DNA of 64,000 nucleotides from JAIPFM01 sp964494325 (GTDB lineage: Bacteria; Planctomycetota; Phycisphaerae; Sedimentisphaerales; Anaerobacaceae). The position numbers and the translations under genes are program-made. Positions 55,241-64,000 of the stretch are shown here, piece after piece. How positions within the stretch are numbered: the stretch's first letter is position 1; every line of letters starts with the position of its first letter. The stretch covers positions 58,491 through 122,490 of the forward strand of contig CAZBTJ010000002.1 of NCBI GenBank assembly GCA_964494325.1, read 5' to 3'. The notes under the pieces were generated by a model, which saw only the letters and a list, made by a program, of their open reading frames with translations, did not search any database and was not told the origin of the DNA.

Positions 55241-58200
55241 ATGGAAGCAGAAGGCAAAACAAACGGCCATGAGAATCACCCTGACGAAAGAGAACCATTT
55301 TTCTCTGCGTTTGAAGGTACGTCCGTGGAGCATCCGGGGACCCAGATTGGCCGTTTCAAACTGCTCAGTGTACTCGGTGAGGGCGGCTATGGGATCGTGT
55401 ATCTGGCAGAGCAGGAACGGCCCATGCGCAGGCGAGTGGCCCTGAAGATCATCAAGCCGGGTATGGACTCCAAGGAGGTCCTAGCCCGCTTTGAATCGGA
55501 GCGTCAGGCCCTGGCACTGTTGGATCATGCCCATATTGCCCATGTGTTTACTTCTGGTGCCACAGATGTGGGACGCCCCTATTTTGTGATGGAGTATGTG
55601 GACGGTCAGCCGATCACAGAGTACTGTGACCAGCATCAGCTAAGCATTGAAGATCGACTAAGATTGTTTCAGCAGGTCTGCGAGGCAGTTCAGCACGCTC
55701 ATCAAAAGGGTATCATTCACCGGGATCTCAAACCTTCGAATATTTTAGTCAGCACCCAAAATGACAGACCTGTGTCCAAGATCATCGACTTTGGTGTGGC
55801 CCGGGCCACGAGCCAGCCCCTGACAGACCGGACACTGTACACAGCACGCGGCCAGATGGTGGGCACGCCTGAGTATATGAGTCCGGAGCAGGCGGACATG
55901 GCCTTTGAGGGGATTGACACGCGCTCCGATGTTTATTCTATGGGAGCCGTCCTGTATGAGTTGTTGGCAGGGACACTGCCATTTGACCCTGATACCCTGC
56001 GTCAAGGTGGGGCAGAAGGCATGCGTAAGACCCTTCGCGAGCAGGAACCCCCGAGACCGAGCAGTCGATTTGTCAGTCTGGGTGAAGAGGCCAAAAAGAT
56101 TGCCCAAAGACGCTGCACCGAGATTTCAAGTCTGACCAGACGCTTGCACAGAGAACTGGAGTGGATACCTCTGAAGGCCCTGCGTAAGGATCGTACGCGT
56201 CGTTATCAATCCGCCGCTGAGCTTGCCCAGGATATTCAGAACTACCTGGATGGGACGCCTTTGCTGGCCGGGCCGGAGTCAATATCCTACAAGCTGTGTA
56301 AGTTTGTGGTTAGGCATAAGGCTTCGGTTGTTTCGACGATAGCTATTGTAGGGTTTCTGGTGGCAGGACTTGTCGTAAGCAGTGGCCTGTATGTGATGGC
56401 CAAGCAGGCCCAGAAAGTGTCCGAGCAACGTGCAGAGTCCTTGCGTCGTACCAACTATGGAAACAGCATTGCGCTGGCCGAATTGGCCTATCGTGACGGT
56501 CTCACAACGCGAGGTGATGAGTTTCTGGCGTCATGCCCTTCGGATTTGCGGGGCTGGGAATGGGATTGGCTTTCCTATGTTTCTGACGAAGCAGAGGTGA
56601 CTTTGCTGTGTCGGCCTTTGTATAAAGCCATGAAGATGGTTACCTCGATTGTCTTAAGCCAAGATGAACATTATGTCTTCGCATCAAGCGAAAAGGGGGG
56701 CATCCAAGTTTGGAATCTGGAAGACAGATCCGAGATCATGCATTTTTGGGCTGGGGGATGGATTCTATCCATAGACCTGGATTCGAAGGGAAGAAGACTC
56801 GTCTCGGGGACCATGAATGGGGCCATGAAGCTGTGGGATGCTAAGACTGGTGCAGAATTGATTACCTTTCAGGAGGGGGCAGAGGCTTACTCTTCGGATA
56901 TTTCAAAATGTGTATTCTCTGTGGCTTTCAGTCCTGATGACAAACTGATTGTCTCTGGGAATGAAGATAAAACAGCCACAGTCTGGGATGCTGAAACTGG
57001 CAAAACAAAGATGGTTCTCAAAGGGCACACAGGCAGGGTAAATTGTGCAAAATTTAGCCCAGACGGAAAACGCATACTTACTGGGAGCGAGGACAAAACT
57101 CTCAAGGTGTGGGACGCAGCCACAGGCCATGAACTCCAGACTTTTAGGGGCCATACAAGTGGTGTTTTATCTGCCGTTTACGGCCCAAGAGAAATGAAAA
57201 TAGCATCTGGGAGTATGGACAAAACCATCAAGATCTGGAATGCACAAAGTGGTGTTGAATTTACGACCCTCAGGGGCCATTCAATGAGAGTAACCGCTGC
57301 TGCCTTTAGTCCTGATGCCGAGCATGTTGTCTCAGGAAGTTATGACACTACTGTCAAGGTGTGGGATATTGACAGTGGAGCCAACATAAAAACATGTCGT
57401 GGACATGGTGGGAGCGTCACATCTGTATTATTCTGTAATAATGGTAAACATGTGATCTCCGGAAGTGGCGAGGGGCAGATCAAGGTATGGAATCCCAAAA
57501 TAAATCGAGGAAGAACAATTCTCTATGGACACAAAGTCCCGATTTGGTCGATTGCCTTCATCGCAAGCGGAAAAAGGCTTATCTCGGGTGACCAGGATGG
57601 ACTGATCAAGATATGGGATGTTGAGAGCGCAAGTGAGGTCATGACGTTGTGTGGACACAAGGGCATAGTATACAGTGTGTCGCCCAGTCCGAATGGCTGG
57701 AGGTTTGTCTCTGGTGGTGCCGATGGAGTGATCAAGATCTGGGATAGTATGACAGGCAGGGAAGTCATGACGCTTTCGGGGGGTACAGGAGGTGTGGACT
57801 GCGTGGCCTTCAGTTCTGGTGGTGAGACCATAGTCTCTGGAGGCGACGATAGGACTATCAGAGTCTGGGATGCCTTAACTGGCCATCTTTTGATGAGCAT
57901 GCCCGGACATCAAGACGGTATCTCATCCATTGGCTTTAGTTCAACAGGTGACAGGTTCGTTTCCTGTAGCTGGGATGGATATGTAAAGACCTGGGACAGC
58001 TCTACTGGTGAGGAATTAACATCAAGCAAAGTTCATGAGAAAAATCTCACAAGTGTGTCATTTATGCCAGACGATCAACGCATTGTCGCAGGCGTCGGAT
58101 ACCACTATGATGACATATGGGGAAGAGAGGTGAAGATTTGGGATGTAACAAATAATAAAGAAGTAAAGACATTCCAATGCATTAATAATGTAAATGATAT

Positions 58201-58597
58201 AAAACTTTCTCCGGACTGCACACGGCTACTAGCAGCAACCATAGATGGAGTTCTGTTGTGGGATTTGGAAGGTGGAGTAGGTGTACTTAAGCTTAAATCA
58301 GAGGGGAGCGTCAGGGCAGTAGATATCAGCCGGAACGGTAGGCATATTGCTATGGGTGGTGCAAATAATGTTATCGTTCTCCTTGAGCTTAAAGCTCCAA
58401 TAGGTGGGTATGAGCCACGCATCAATGCTGAAACCGCGCGGAAACTTGTAGATCAATTGCATGACGAATGCGGTACTTATAGAGAGGTTCTGAAGACACT
58501 GGAAGCTGATACAGAACAGGATGAGTCGGTACGCAAATTTGGCCTGCAAATTACCAGCTCCAGGCTGGGACAAGATAGCTTAGAACTGGCCCAGTAG
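55241..58597 (+). CDS. Ser/Thr protein kinase with WD40 repeats
   Basis: 1118 residues. Hanks-type kinase domain about 40-330: glycine loop GEGGYG (46-51), VALKI lysine near 69, HRDLKPSN (160-167), DFG (183-185), GTPEYMSPEQ activation-loop end. A single membrane helix lies at about 360-385 (STIAIVGFLVAGLVVSSGLYV). The rest is about 14 WD40 repeats such as VFSVAFSPDDKLIVSGNEDKTATVWD, probably outside the cytoplasm and forming one or two propellers. It likely senses a signal and phosphorylates targets, perhaps acting with the nearby sigma factor. AGGA precedes the ATG by about 8 nt. Confidence 0.92.
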   Translation: MEAEGKTNGHENHPDEREPFFSAFEGTSVEHPGTQIGRFKLLSVLGEGGYGIVYLAEQERPMRRRVALKIIKPGMDSKEVLARFESERQALALLDHAHIAHVFTSGATDVGRPYFVMEYVDGQPITEYCDQHQLSIEDRLRLFQQVCEAVQHAHQKGIIHRDLKPSNILVSTQNDRPVSKIIDFGVARATSQPLTDRTLYTARGQMVGTPEYMSPEQADMAFEGIDTRSDVYSMGAVLYELLAGTLPFDPDTLRQGGAEGMRKTLREQEPPRPSSRFVSLGEEAKKIAQRRCTEISSLTRRLHRELEWIPLKALRKDRTRRYQSAAELAQDIQNYLDGTPLLAGPESISYKLCKFVVRHKASVVSTIAIVGFLVAGLVVSSGLYVMAKQAQKVSEQRAESLRRTNYGNSIALAELAYRDGLTTRGDEFLASCPSDLRGWEWDWLSYVSDEAEVTLLCRPLYKAMKMVTSIVLSQDEHYVFASSEKGGIQVWNLEDRSEIMHFWAGGWILSIDLDSKGRRLVSGTMNGAMKLWDAKTGAELITFQEGAEAYSSDISKCVFSVAFSPDDKLIVSGNEDKTATVWDAETGKTKMVLKGHTGRVNCAKFSPDGKRILTGSEDKTLKVWDAATGHELQTFRGHTSGVLSAVYGPREMKIASGSMDKTIKIWNAQSGVEFTTLRGHSMRVTAAAFSPDAEHVVSGSYDTTVKVWDIDSGANIKTCRGHGGSVTSVLFCNNGKHVISGSGEGQIKVWNPKINRGRTILYGHKVPIWSIAFIASGKRLISGDQDGLIKIWDVESASEVMTLCGHKGIVYSVSPSPNGWRFVSGGADGVIKIWDSMTGREVMTLSGGTGGVDCVAFSSGGETIVSGGDDRTIRVWDALTGHLLMSMPGHQDGISSIGFSSTGDRFVSCSWDGYVKTWDSSTGEELTSSKVHEKNLTSVSFMPDDQRIVAGVGYHYDDIWGREVKIWDVTNNKEVKTFQCINNVNDIKLSPDCTRLLAATIDGVLLWDLEGGVGVLKLKSEGSVRAVDISRNGRHIAMGGANNVIVLLELKAPIGGYEPRINAETARKLVDQLHDECGTYREVLKTLEADTEQDESVRKFGLQITSSRLGQDSLELAQ

Positions 58598-58625
58598 TGT
58601 GGGAACATCAATGTTTCTAACTTTC

Positions 58626-59540
58626 CTACCTTCTTGCCTTCTTAACTTCCGGCCATGCCACAGTCGCTATCACAGGAAAGTGGTCCGAGGGATAACGGTC
58701 GTTCCTGTGCATTCGCAGGATGTCGGCGGATAGAATGTTGAGATGGTCCATGGCAAAAACGTAGTCGATCTTTGCGCCCGTGGTGGTGCCTTTCCAGCTA
58801 TTGAAGGTGCCGACTGGTTTGGCGTCGGGATGCACCACGCGGAAGGTGTCGATGAGGTGAACGGTTTTGGGGGTGGTTGTGGTATCCGGTTTGACTTCAA
58901 ATGTTGGCTCCTTGATCTGTGTGATAGCCCGGTTTTTCTCACCTGCGTTAAAATCGCCTGTGACAAAGGCTGGTGCCAGTGTCTTGCGCTGAGCGATGCG
59001 CTCAAGTACGAGTTTGACGCCTTTTTCTCTGGCTTCCTGGGAGACGTGGTCCAGGTGCAGGTTGTACACATAGAAGGTGCGTTCGGAGATTTTATCTTTG
59101 AGCAGGGCCCAGGTACAGATTCTGGTGCATGCCGTGTTCCATGACATGGAGGCCACGACATTGGGAGTTTCTGAGAGCCAGAACGTGCTGCTGTCTTGAA
59201 CAGTGAAACGATCTGACCGATAGAGCAGGGCCGTGTACTCACCCTTGGTTTTTCCGTCTTCGCGTCCCACGCCTATGGAACTGTAGCCGGGCACCGCGTC
59301 TGTGATCTGGTTGATCTGAAAACCAAGGGCCTCCTGCAAGCCGACCACATCCGGCTGTTGATCTTCCAACACAGAGAACACCATGTCCTTGCGCAGATTC
59401 CAGTGGTTGGAGCCATCCCGGGCGCTGCCGTAGCGGATGTTGAAGCTCATGATCGAGAGCGTGTTGTCTGGAGCAGCTGAGAGTGGTGCCGAAAAAAAGT
59501 TCAAGAGGCAGCATAGCATTAATACAACAAGCGTTTTCAT
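58626..59540 (-). CDS. Secreted endonuclease/exonuclease/phosphatase-family hydrolase
   Basis: About 304 residues. Signal peptide (MKTLVVLMLCCLLNFFSAPLSA), then an EEP domain: SIMSFNIRYG, QPDVVGLQE with the metal-binding Glu, NLHLDHVS, VTGDFNAG and YPSDHFPVIATV with the catalytic His. All main residues are present. The extracytoplasmic place suggests a phosphodiesterase or phosphatase, or a glycosidase-cluster partner, rather than DNA repair. ATG 59538-59540 is chosen because AAAGGTG precedes it. Confidence 0.88.
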   Translation of the reverse strand: MKTLVVLMLCCLLNFFSAPLSAAPDNTLSIMSFNIRYGSARDGSNHWNLRKDMVFSVLEDQQPDVVGLQEALGFQINQITDAVPGYSSIGVGREDGKTKGEYTALLYRSDRFTVQDSSTFWLSETPNVVASMSWNTACTRICTWALLKDKISERTFYVYNLHLDHVSQEAREKGVKLVLERIAQRKTLAPAFVTGDFNAGEKNRAITQIKEPTFEVKPDTTTTPKTVHLIDTFRVVHPDAKPVGTFNSWKGTTTGAKIDYVFAMDHLNILSADILRMHRNDRYPSDHFPVIATVAWPEVKKARR

Positions 59541-59782
59541 TGTGAGCACCTTTTATTAATAGCAAGTTTTTAGTTTTCAGATGGCAGTATACAGTATTTA
59601 AAACAGGTTTTTCCGAAAACAGCTTACTGAAAACTGCACACCACAGGGCTTTTTGCAAAAGTCTTGTTAATAGGTTGGTTTTTTTCCTAGGCCCTTATAC
59701 TATGTGGAAATGAAAATATATCAATCCCTGATTTGAAAGACTTGTTCTGAAGCCCAAAAACGAACCATCCTCGTGGTACCGT

Positions 59783-61033
59783 GTGGACAATGCGGGGCGC
59801 ATCTTTGCCTGTACAGTGCTGAGCGATCTGATTACTGTGTTCAGGTTGTCTGCCACATTGAAAGTCCCTGTGCATGTGGGGCGATTGCAGGCCGCATTGG
59901 AGGCGGTGTTGCCCCGGTTTCCGTATTTTGCTGTACAGATGCGTAGGACCATGTTCTGGCCGTGCTACGAGCCCAATCATCAGGTTCCGAAGGTCCAGGC
60001 CGATGCGCAGTCTCCCTGCCAGGGATTTGTGGTCAGGGGGCGGGGACGATTTCCATTTCGGGTCAGGGTTTATCACAAACGGATCGCCGTGGAGTTTTCC
60101 CATGCTGTCACAGATGCCACTGGGGCATTGGAGTTTCTCAGGTCTCTGGTGGCTGAGTATTTGCAGCGTTGTGGTGTAACACTGACAGAGACGCAGGGCC
60201 TCATGTTGCCCGGACAAACACCCGATGCCGACGAGTTCGAAGATGCCTTCAGAAAATATTGCCAAAAGGGATTGCCCCATCCGGAGAAACGACACAAAGC
60301 TTTACGTCTGAAATTACCCACTGAACCCAGGGGCGTGTTTCACGTGACCACTGGGATTATTGAGTTGGACCGCATTCGGGCCTGTGCCAAGGATCGGGGC
60401 GTGTCTTTGACCGAGCTGTTGGCAGCCTTGTATCTGGATGCGTTCCAGGCGCAGTTGCGTGAATTGACGCCCTGGCAGCGCAGGCGCAGAACACGCCCGA
60501 TCTGTCTGGATGTGCCCGTGAATCTTCGAGGGCTATTTCCTTCACGAACCCTACGCAATTTCTTTTTGCCGGTCTATCTCACCATTGATCCCAGGCTGGG
60601 AGACTATACATTCGATGAGATCCTCAAGAAGGTGCACCACAGTATGCGAACCAGCCTGGATATCAAAGAATTGGCCAGGCAGATCACCAGGAACGTGGGG
60701 GCGGAACGCCATCCTTTTATCCGAACCCTGCCGTTCTGGGTCAAGGGCCAGGTCCTGTCTGTGGTGTATCATCGGTTGTCGCTTCGACGCACCACGAGTT
60801 CGTTGTCGAATCTGGGACGCGCGCATATGCCGCCTGAATTGAGTGAGGCCATTGAACGGTTTGAGTTTGTGCCCGTATTTCCCAATGCACGAAAAATAAG
60901 TTGTGGTTGTATCAGCTTTGGGGATCGTCTATATATCACCTTTGGCAGGACACTCACACAGCCTGTGGTGGAGCAGACGTTTTTCAGAAAGCTCGTGGCC
61001 CTGGGATGCCCCGTCAAGATTGAAACCAATTAG
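59783..61033 (+). CDS. Alcohol-acetyltransferase/condensation-like acyltransferase
   Basis: 416 residues from GTG 59783. Shared features with the CoA-dependent acyltransferase/condensation family: FSHAVTDATGALEFL, where HxxxD supplies the catalytic His, and PICLDVPVNLRGLFPSRTLRNFF; the late TSSLSNLGR motif is the second conserved block. The sequence upstream in the same frame (WYRVDNAG) fits the usual N-terminal start of this family, but no ATG, GTG or TTG precedes it; a CTG at 59747 would include it. The acceptor is unknown. It runs into a zinc-ribbon membrane protein gene. Confidence 0.72.
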   Translation: MDNAGRIFACTVLSDLITVFRLSATLKVPVHVGRLQAALEAVLPRFPYFAVQMRRTMFWPCYEPNHQVPKVQADAQSPCQGFVVRGRGRFPFRVRVYHKRIAVEFSHAVTDATGALEFLRSLVAEYLQRCGVTLTETQGLMLPGQTPDADEFEDAFRKYCQKGLPHPEKRHKALRLKLPTEPRGVFHVTTGIIELDRIRACAKDRGVSLTELLAALYLDAFQAQLRELTPWQRRRRTRPICLDVPVNLRGLFPSRTLRNFFLPVYLTIDPRLGDYTFDEILKKVHHSMRTSLDIKELARQITRNVGAERHPFIRTLPFWVKGQVLSVVYHRLSLRRTTSSLSNLGRAHMPPELSEAIERFEFVPVFPNARKISCGCISFGDRLYITFGRTLTQPVVEQTFFRKLVALGCPVKIETN

Positions 61034-61172
61034 GAACAGGACTTTTGGAAAAGCTCAGCAGTACAGAGAATACAGGACTCAGGATGCAGAACAAAACGTG
61101 TTTTTTATACTGATTCCTGTGTTTTGCGTCCTGAATCCCTTGAGTATGCAAAAGTCCAGTTAGGAAACATTA

Positions 61173-61924
61173 ATGCCATATTGCCCGGACTGTGCTGTTG
61201 AAGTGGATGACTCGGTCAAGAGCTGCCCTCTGTGCGGAACTTGTGTGCAGAAGGATCTGGTCGAGCCGACGACCTTGTTTCCTTCTCTGACAGACAATCC
61301 TGTGAAGATCATTCTGCCCTGGGACCAGTTGCGTGGGCGCATCTTTGCCGTATTGACCTGTGTGTGTGTGATGCCGTTTCTGATTGTTTGTTTCATTGAT
61401 TTTCTGGATAGCGTGTTGACCTGGTCTCGATATGTGATGATACCCCTGGCTTTTATCTGGTCGACTAGTGCCTTGTGGTTGTATAGAATCCGGCGCCCCG
61501 TGCAGCTGCTGCNNNNNNNNNNNNNNNNNNNNNNNNNNNNNNNNNNNNNNNNNNNNNNNNNNNNNNNNNNNNNNNNNNNNNNNNNNNNNNNNNNNNNNNN
61601 NNNNNNNNNNNNGGCGGTGTGGATTGGTTCTTGAGCTTGGCAGGTCCGGCGATTGTGGCCTGGTCTTTGTGGACTGTGCCCCTGGCTTGGCTCTTCACTC
61701 ATCGTAAGCTTGGTTGGGCCAATGGTACAGGATGGTTTCTCATGGGGATCACATGGTTCTGTTTGGCCCTGGACATGCTGATCTCTCAGTACAAGTCCAA
61801 TGCGCCCGTACCATCCTGGTCCTTGATTGTGCTTTTCTGTCTATTGCCTGTGACCGTGTTTCTGTTATACGTGCACCACCGGGTTAGCAAACACGTAAAT
61901 CTGGCTAAATGGTTCCACGTGTGA
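61173..61924 (+). CDS. Zinc-ribbon membrane protein, broken by assembly gap
   Basis: The N-terminal part has a zinc ribbon (CPDC..CPLCG) and one or two membrane helices (RIFAVLTCVCVMPFLIVCFI); after the gap the frame continues to TAA-equivalent TGA with three or four more helices. The two parts are in different frames, but the 100-N gap need not be true length, so one gene is likely. It resembles DUF6320-type proteins that are linked to such acyltransferases (from memory, moderate confidence). AGGAAA lies 6 nt before the ATG. Confidence 0.6.
61513..61612. other. Assembly gap (100 N)
   Basis: A run of exactly 100 N, the conventional spacer for a gap of unknown length inside a scaffold. It lies within the zinc-ribbon membrane protein gene. 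Confidence 0.98.
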
Positions 61925-61929
61925 CCTGT

Positions 61930-62766
61930 TTAATCCCGGTCGTCGTCTTGTTTTTCATCCTCGTCGTAATCCAGGCCTGCGACGTCACCTGCCATAGCCA
62001 TGGCCTCGTTGACCCCATCAATGATGTCCTCATCATCAGAATTGAGCAGACCTGTCAATAAAGCACTGGCCTCCAAAGGACGAATCTGAACGGCCGCCTC
62101 AATGGCTGCCAATAGTAGAGATTTTTCCGTCCCAGTTTGGGTTATTAGGCCTTCAATATGGCCCCATGCTGCCCCCGCTTCACTGTCGCCTGCTGCACAG
62201 ATGGCTTCACAGTGTATATCAGTATCATTGCTTTCCAGGGCTTTCAGAATTTGCTTCTTGAAACCATGCACAAATCGCATACAAAAAACAGCGGTGAGTT
62301 CCCAGTCGGTATCCGAGTTGGCATAGGCCGCTCGAATCGCGTCTTTGTGCCACGCTTGCGGCGCACGTACTGAGGCTTCGAGCACACGACGTCTCACTTC
62401 TTTGGGCAAATTTGTGTTGGCAAACAGCGTTTGGAATGTTGATTGAATGGTTTCAAAAGAGGCCTCTGAAATGGGCACGTCATCAGGATCTTCAAAACCA
62501 TAGGTATCAGCATCTTCGAGTGCGGGGCCTAACGCAATGGCGGACAGCCCCCGAATTCTTTCTGGTTTATCCTTCATGCCGACAATGGCCACCAAAGCCA
62601 GAGCCAGATCGTCGTTGATAACACAGAATTCGCCGGCCATTTCCACCGCTTTTAACAACTCATCCTCAGTGGCTTGTTCGTTCTTAAGGACTTCCAGAAG
62701 AAGGGCGGGTGTCTCTTTGGGCCAATCCCATGGGTCTGTTGCGTGCAGCACATTTAGATCCATCAT
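61930..62766 (-). CDS. HEAT-repeat-like protein of unknown role
   Basis: About 278 residues, acidic, almost all helical, no signal peptide or membrane helix. Repeated helix pairs such as LLEVLKNEQATEDELLKAVE, EVRRRVLEASVRAP and LLLAAIEAAVQIRPLEASAL suggest HEAT- or ARM-like repeats. It ends in an Asp-rich tail. GGGAGG lies 5 nt before the ATG at 62764-62766, which I prefer to a longer frame to 62823. No partner is identified. Confidence 0.7.
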   Translation of the reverse strand: MMDLNVLHATDPWDWPKETPALLLEVLKNEQATEDELLKAVEMAGEFCVINDDLALALVAIVGMKDKPERIRGLSAIALGPALEDADTYGFEDPDDVPISEASFETIQSTFQTLFANTNLPKEVRRRVLEASVRAPQAWHKDAIRAAYANSDTDWELTAVFCMRFVHGFKKQILKALESNDTDIHCEAICAAGDSEAGAAWGHIEGLITQTGTEKSLLLAAIEAAVQIRPLEASALLTGLLNSDDEDIIDGVNEAMAMAGDVAGLDYDEDEKQDDDRD

Positions 62767-62964
62767 AACAACCTCCCGGATAGCTTTAAACCATCCATAA
62801 TCGATAGCGGCATGACCTCGCACCCTGCGAGTATCTTATCGCATTATCTGTTGAACCAGCCCAATGTCAACGGTATTCACTGAAGATAAAACCTGTGAGT
62901 CAATCGTCAATATCTGATAGAATAAACATGAATTGAACTTGTCGGTGTATATTGGAGAAACGTC

Positions 62965-64000
62965 ATGAACTACATGTCAAAGATAGGATTCACTCTACTC
63001 CTTACCACGGCTGTTTGGGGCAGCCAAACACTGTTCGAATTTAATGGGACCACGGAGACCACATCCATCCAGACCACGGACACTGAAATTAGCGTATCAG
63101 AGCAGGGCTTACAACTGAAAACCGGCACGGACAAGCCATGGCCAGGCATTACCCTCAAGGCGTTCGACGGACCTTGGGATTTGCAGAATTTTGAACGCGT
63201 GACTGTTGATCTGCATAACCTGGCCAAGCACAATACCACAATTGTGTGCCGCGTGGACAATCCAGGCGCCGACGGCACAAAACACTGTCTTACCAAGCAG
63301 ATCACTGTGCCAGCCGGTGAACGCAAAATCTTGACCGTGTCTTTGCATGGCGGCCCCTGGGCCCTGTCACGACCCATGACGCTCTTTGGCATGAGAGGGT
63401 GCCCAGGCCAACAGACGACTCTGGACCCGGCGAATGTCAGCCAGTTGCTTCTCTTCGTAAATCATCCGAAGCAGGCCCATCACTTTGTGGTCAAACGTAT
63501 CCAGGCTGAAGGCCAGGTGATCACCCTCGATACAGACACGCTCATACCGCTTCTGGATAGATTTGGCCAATTCCGGCCCAGGTCCTGGCCTGGAAAATTC
63601 AGTGCCGAACAAACCTGGGCTCAACTCAAACAACAGGAACAAGCAGATCTGGAGAGTCACACTGGGCCAAAGGATCGAACCCAGTATGGAGGCTGGTCCA
63701 AGGGGCCGCAGTTGGAGGCCACTGGATTCTTTCGCGTTCAGAAGGTGACAGGGCAATGGTGGTTGGTTGATCCTGATGGCCGTCTTTTTTGGTCACATGG
63801 TGTGGACTGTGTTACGCCTGGGACGAGCACGCCGATCAGTGACAGAGAGCACTACTTTGAAGCCTTGCCTGAGCCGGGTAGTCTTCTTGCCAAATTTTAT
63901 GGCCGTGGCTTATGGGCACCGCATGGATACTACAAGGATCACACACCGTATCGTACATATGATTTTGGCAGAGCCAACCTTTTGCGCAAGTATGGAGCCA
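62965..64000 (+). CDS. Secreted agarase-like glycoside hydrolase, cut by the window end
   Basis: ATG 62965 has GGAGA 7 nt upstream and opens a signal peptide (KIGFTLLLTTAVWGSQT). At least 345 residues are visible without a stop. The first about 200 look like a carbohydrate-binding beta domain (LFEFNGTTETTSIQTTDTEI). Then GFFRVQKVTGQWWLVDPDGR and LFWSHGVDCVTPGTSTPISD are typical of GH50-like beta-agarase or related galactanase catalytic domains. The catalytic acids are beyond the end. It points to marine or algal polysaccharide use (inference). Confidence 0.7.
   Translation, partial: MNYMSKIGFTLLLTTAVWGSQTLFEFNGTTETTSIQTTDTEISVSEQGLQLKTGTDKPWPGITLKAFDGPWDLQNFERVTVDLHNLAKHNTTIVCRVDNPGADGTKHCLTKQITVPAGERKILTVSLHGGPWALSRPMTLFGMRGCPGQQTTLDPANVSQLLLFVNHPKQAHHFVVKRIQAEGQVITLDTDTLIPLLDRFGQFRPRSWPGKFSAEQTWAQLKQQEQADLESHTGPKDRTQYGGWSKGPQLEATGFFRVQKVTGQWWLVDPDGRLFWSHGVDCVTPGTSTPISDREHYFEALPEPGSLLAKFYGRGLWAPHGYYKDHTPYRTYDFGRANLLRKYGA

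Noticed and set aside
1..64000. CRISPR arrays, tRNA or rRNA genes, IS elements
   Set aside because: No regularly spaced repeats, no tRNA-like T-loop/acceptor pairs, no rRNA motifs and no transposase-like proteins or terminal repeats were seen.

Overview
The window looks like a draft-assembly scaffold (one 100-N gap) from a planctomycete, possibly of the Phycisphaerae type. The main reasons are in the right-hand third: a large Ser/Thr kinase with about a dozen WD40 repeats beside an ECF-like sigma factor of the kind common in that phylum, a BlaI/M56-type gene pair with a very long fusion protein, and HEAT-repeat and secreted glycosidase-like proteins. The assignment is an inference from gene content; no rRNA or tRNA was seen.

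Layout. 0-3.7 kb: a BlaI-type repressor facing a wrecked RND efflux operon. 3.7-10.6 kb: ankyrin protein, parB with two parS-like sites, prfB with a programmed +1 frameshift, a decayed leucyl aminopeptidase, folE, a tandem PTPS/QueD-type gene and a 49-residue protein. 10.6-14.9 kb (minus): pilT, a PilB/GspE-like protein with a broken Walker A motif, and a CvpA-like membrane protein behind a near-consensus promoter. 15-16.4 kb: VanZ-like and double-ACT proteins. 16.4-28 kb (minus): a tightly overlapping ten-gene exopolysaccharide operon (epimerase, DUF2723-type membrane protein, Wzy-like, Wzx-like, ATP-grasp, three GT4 glycosyltransferases, an unknown secreted protein, and a PglC/WcaJ-type initiating transferase). 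28-30.6 kb: hpt, cupin, bacterial PH domain and patatin genes. 30.6-34.6 kb (minus): dnaN, a DciA/DUF721 gene and gyrB, the usual dnaA-dnaN-recF-gyrB block without dnaA or recF. 35-40.5 kb (minus): a GH18-like protein and a thiF-thiS-thiG-thiH operon under a TPP riboswitch, terminator and recognisable promoter, with a DUF362 gene upstream. 40.6-48 kb (plus): DinG-like helicase, a POTRA protein, a structured leader-RNA candidate, mgtE and a second BlaI. 48-64 kb: M56-derived fusion protein, sigma factor, internally duplicated secreted protein, kinase, EEP-family hydrolase, an acyltransferase with a zinc-ribbon membrane partner, a HEAT protein, and the start of a secreted agarase-like glycosidase cut by the window end.

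Two themes stand out. First, gene decay by internal deletion plus frameshift: RND adaptor and pump, pepA, probably a cold-shock gene and a DUF4097 gene, all beside intact housekeeping genes. Second, signalling or motor proteins that keep their fold but have lost catalytic residues: the PilB-like ATPase without the Walker A lysine, the M56 protein without HExxH, and a GH18 protein with an altered DxxDxDxE motif. The best candidate for something undescribed is the roughly 350-nt structured leader between positions 45,700 and 46,090 ahead of mgtE. It has several strong hairpins and two mutually exclusive helices just before a U-run.
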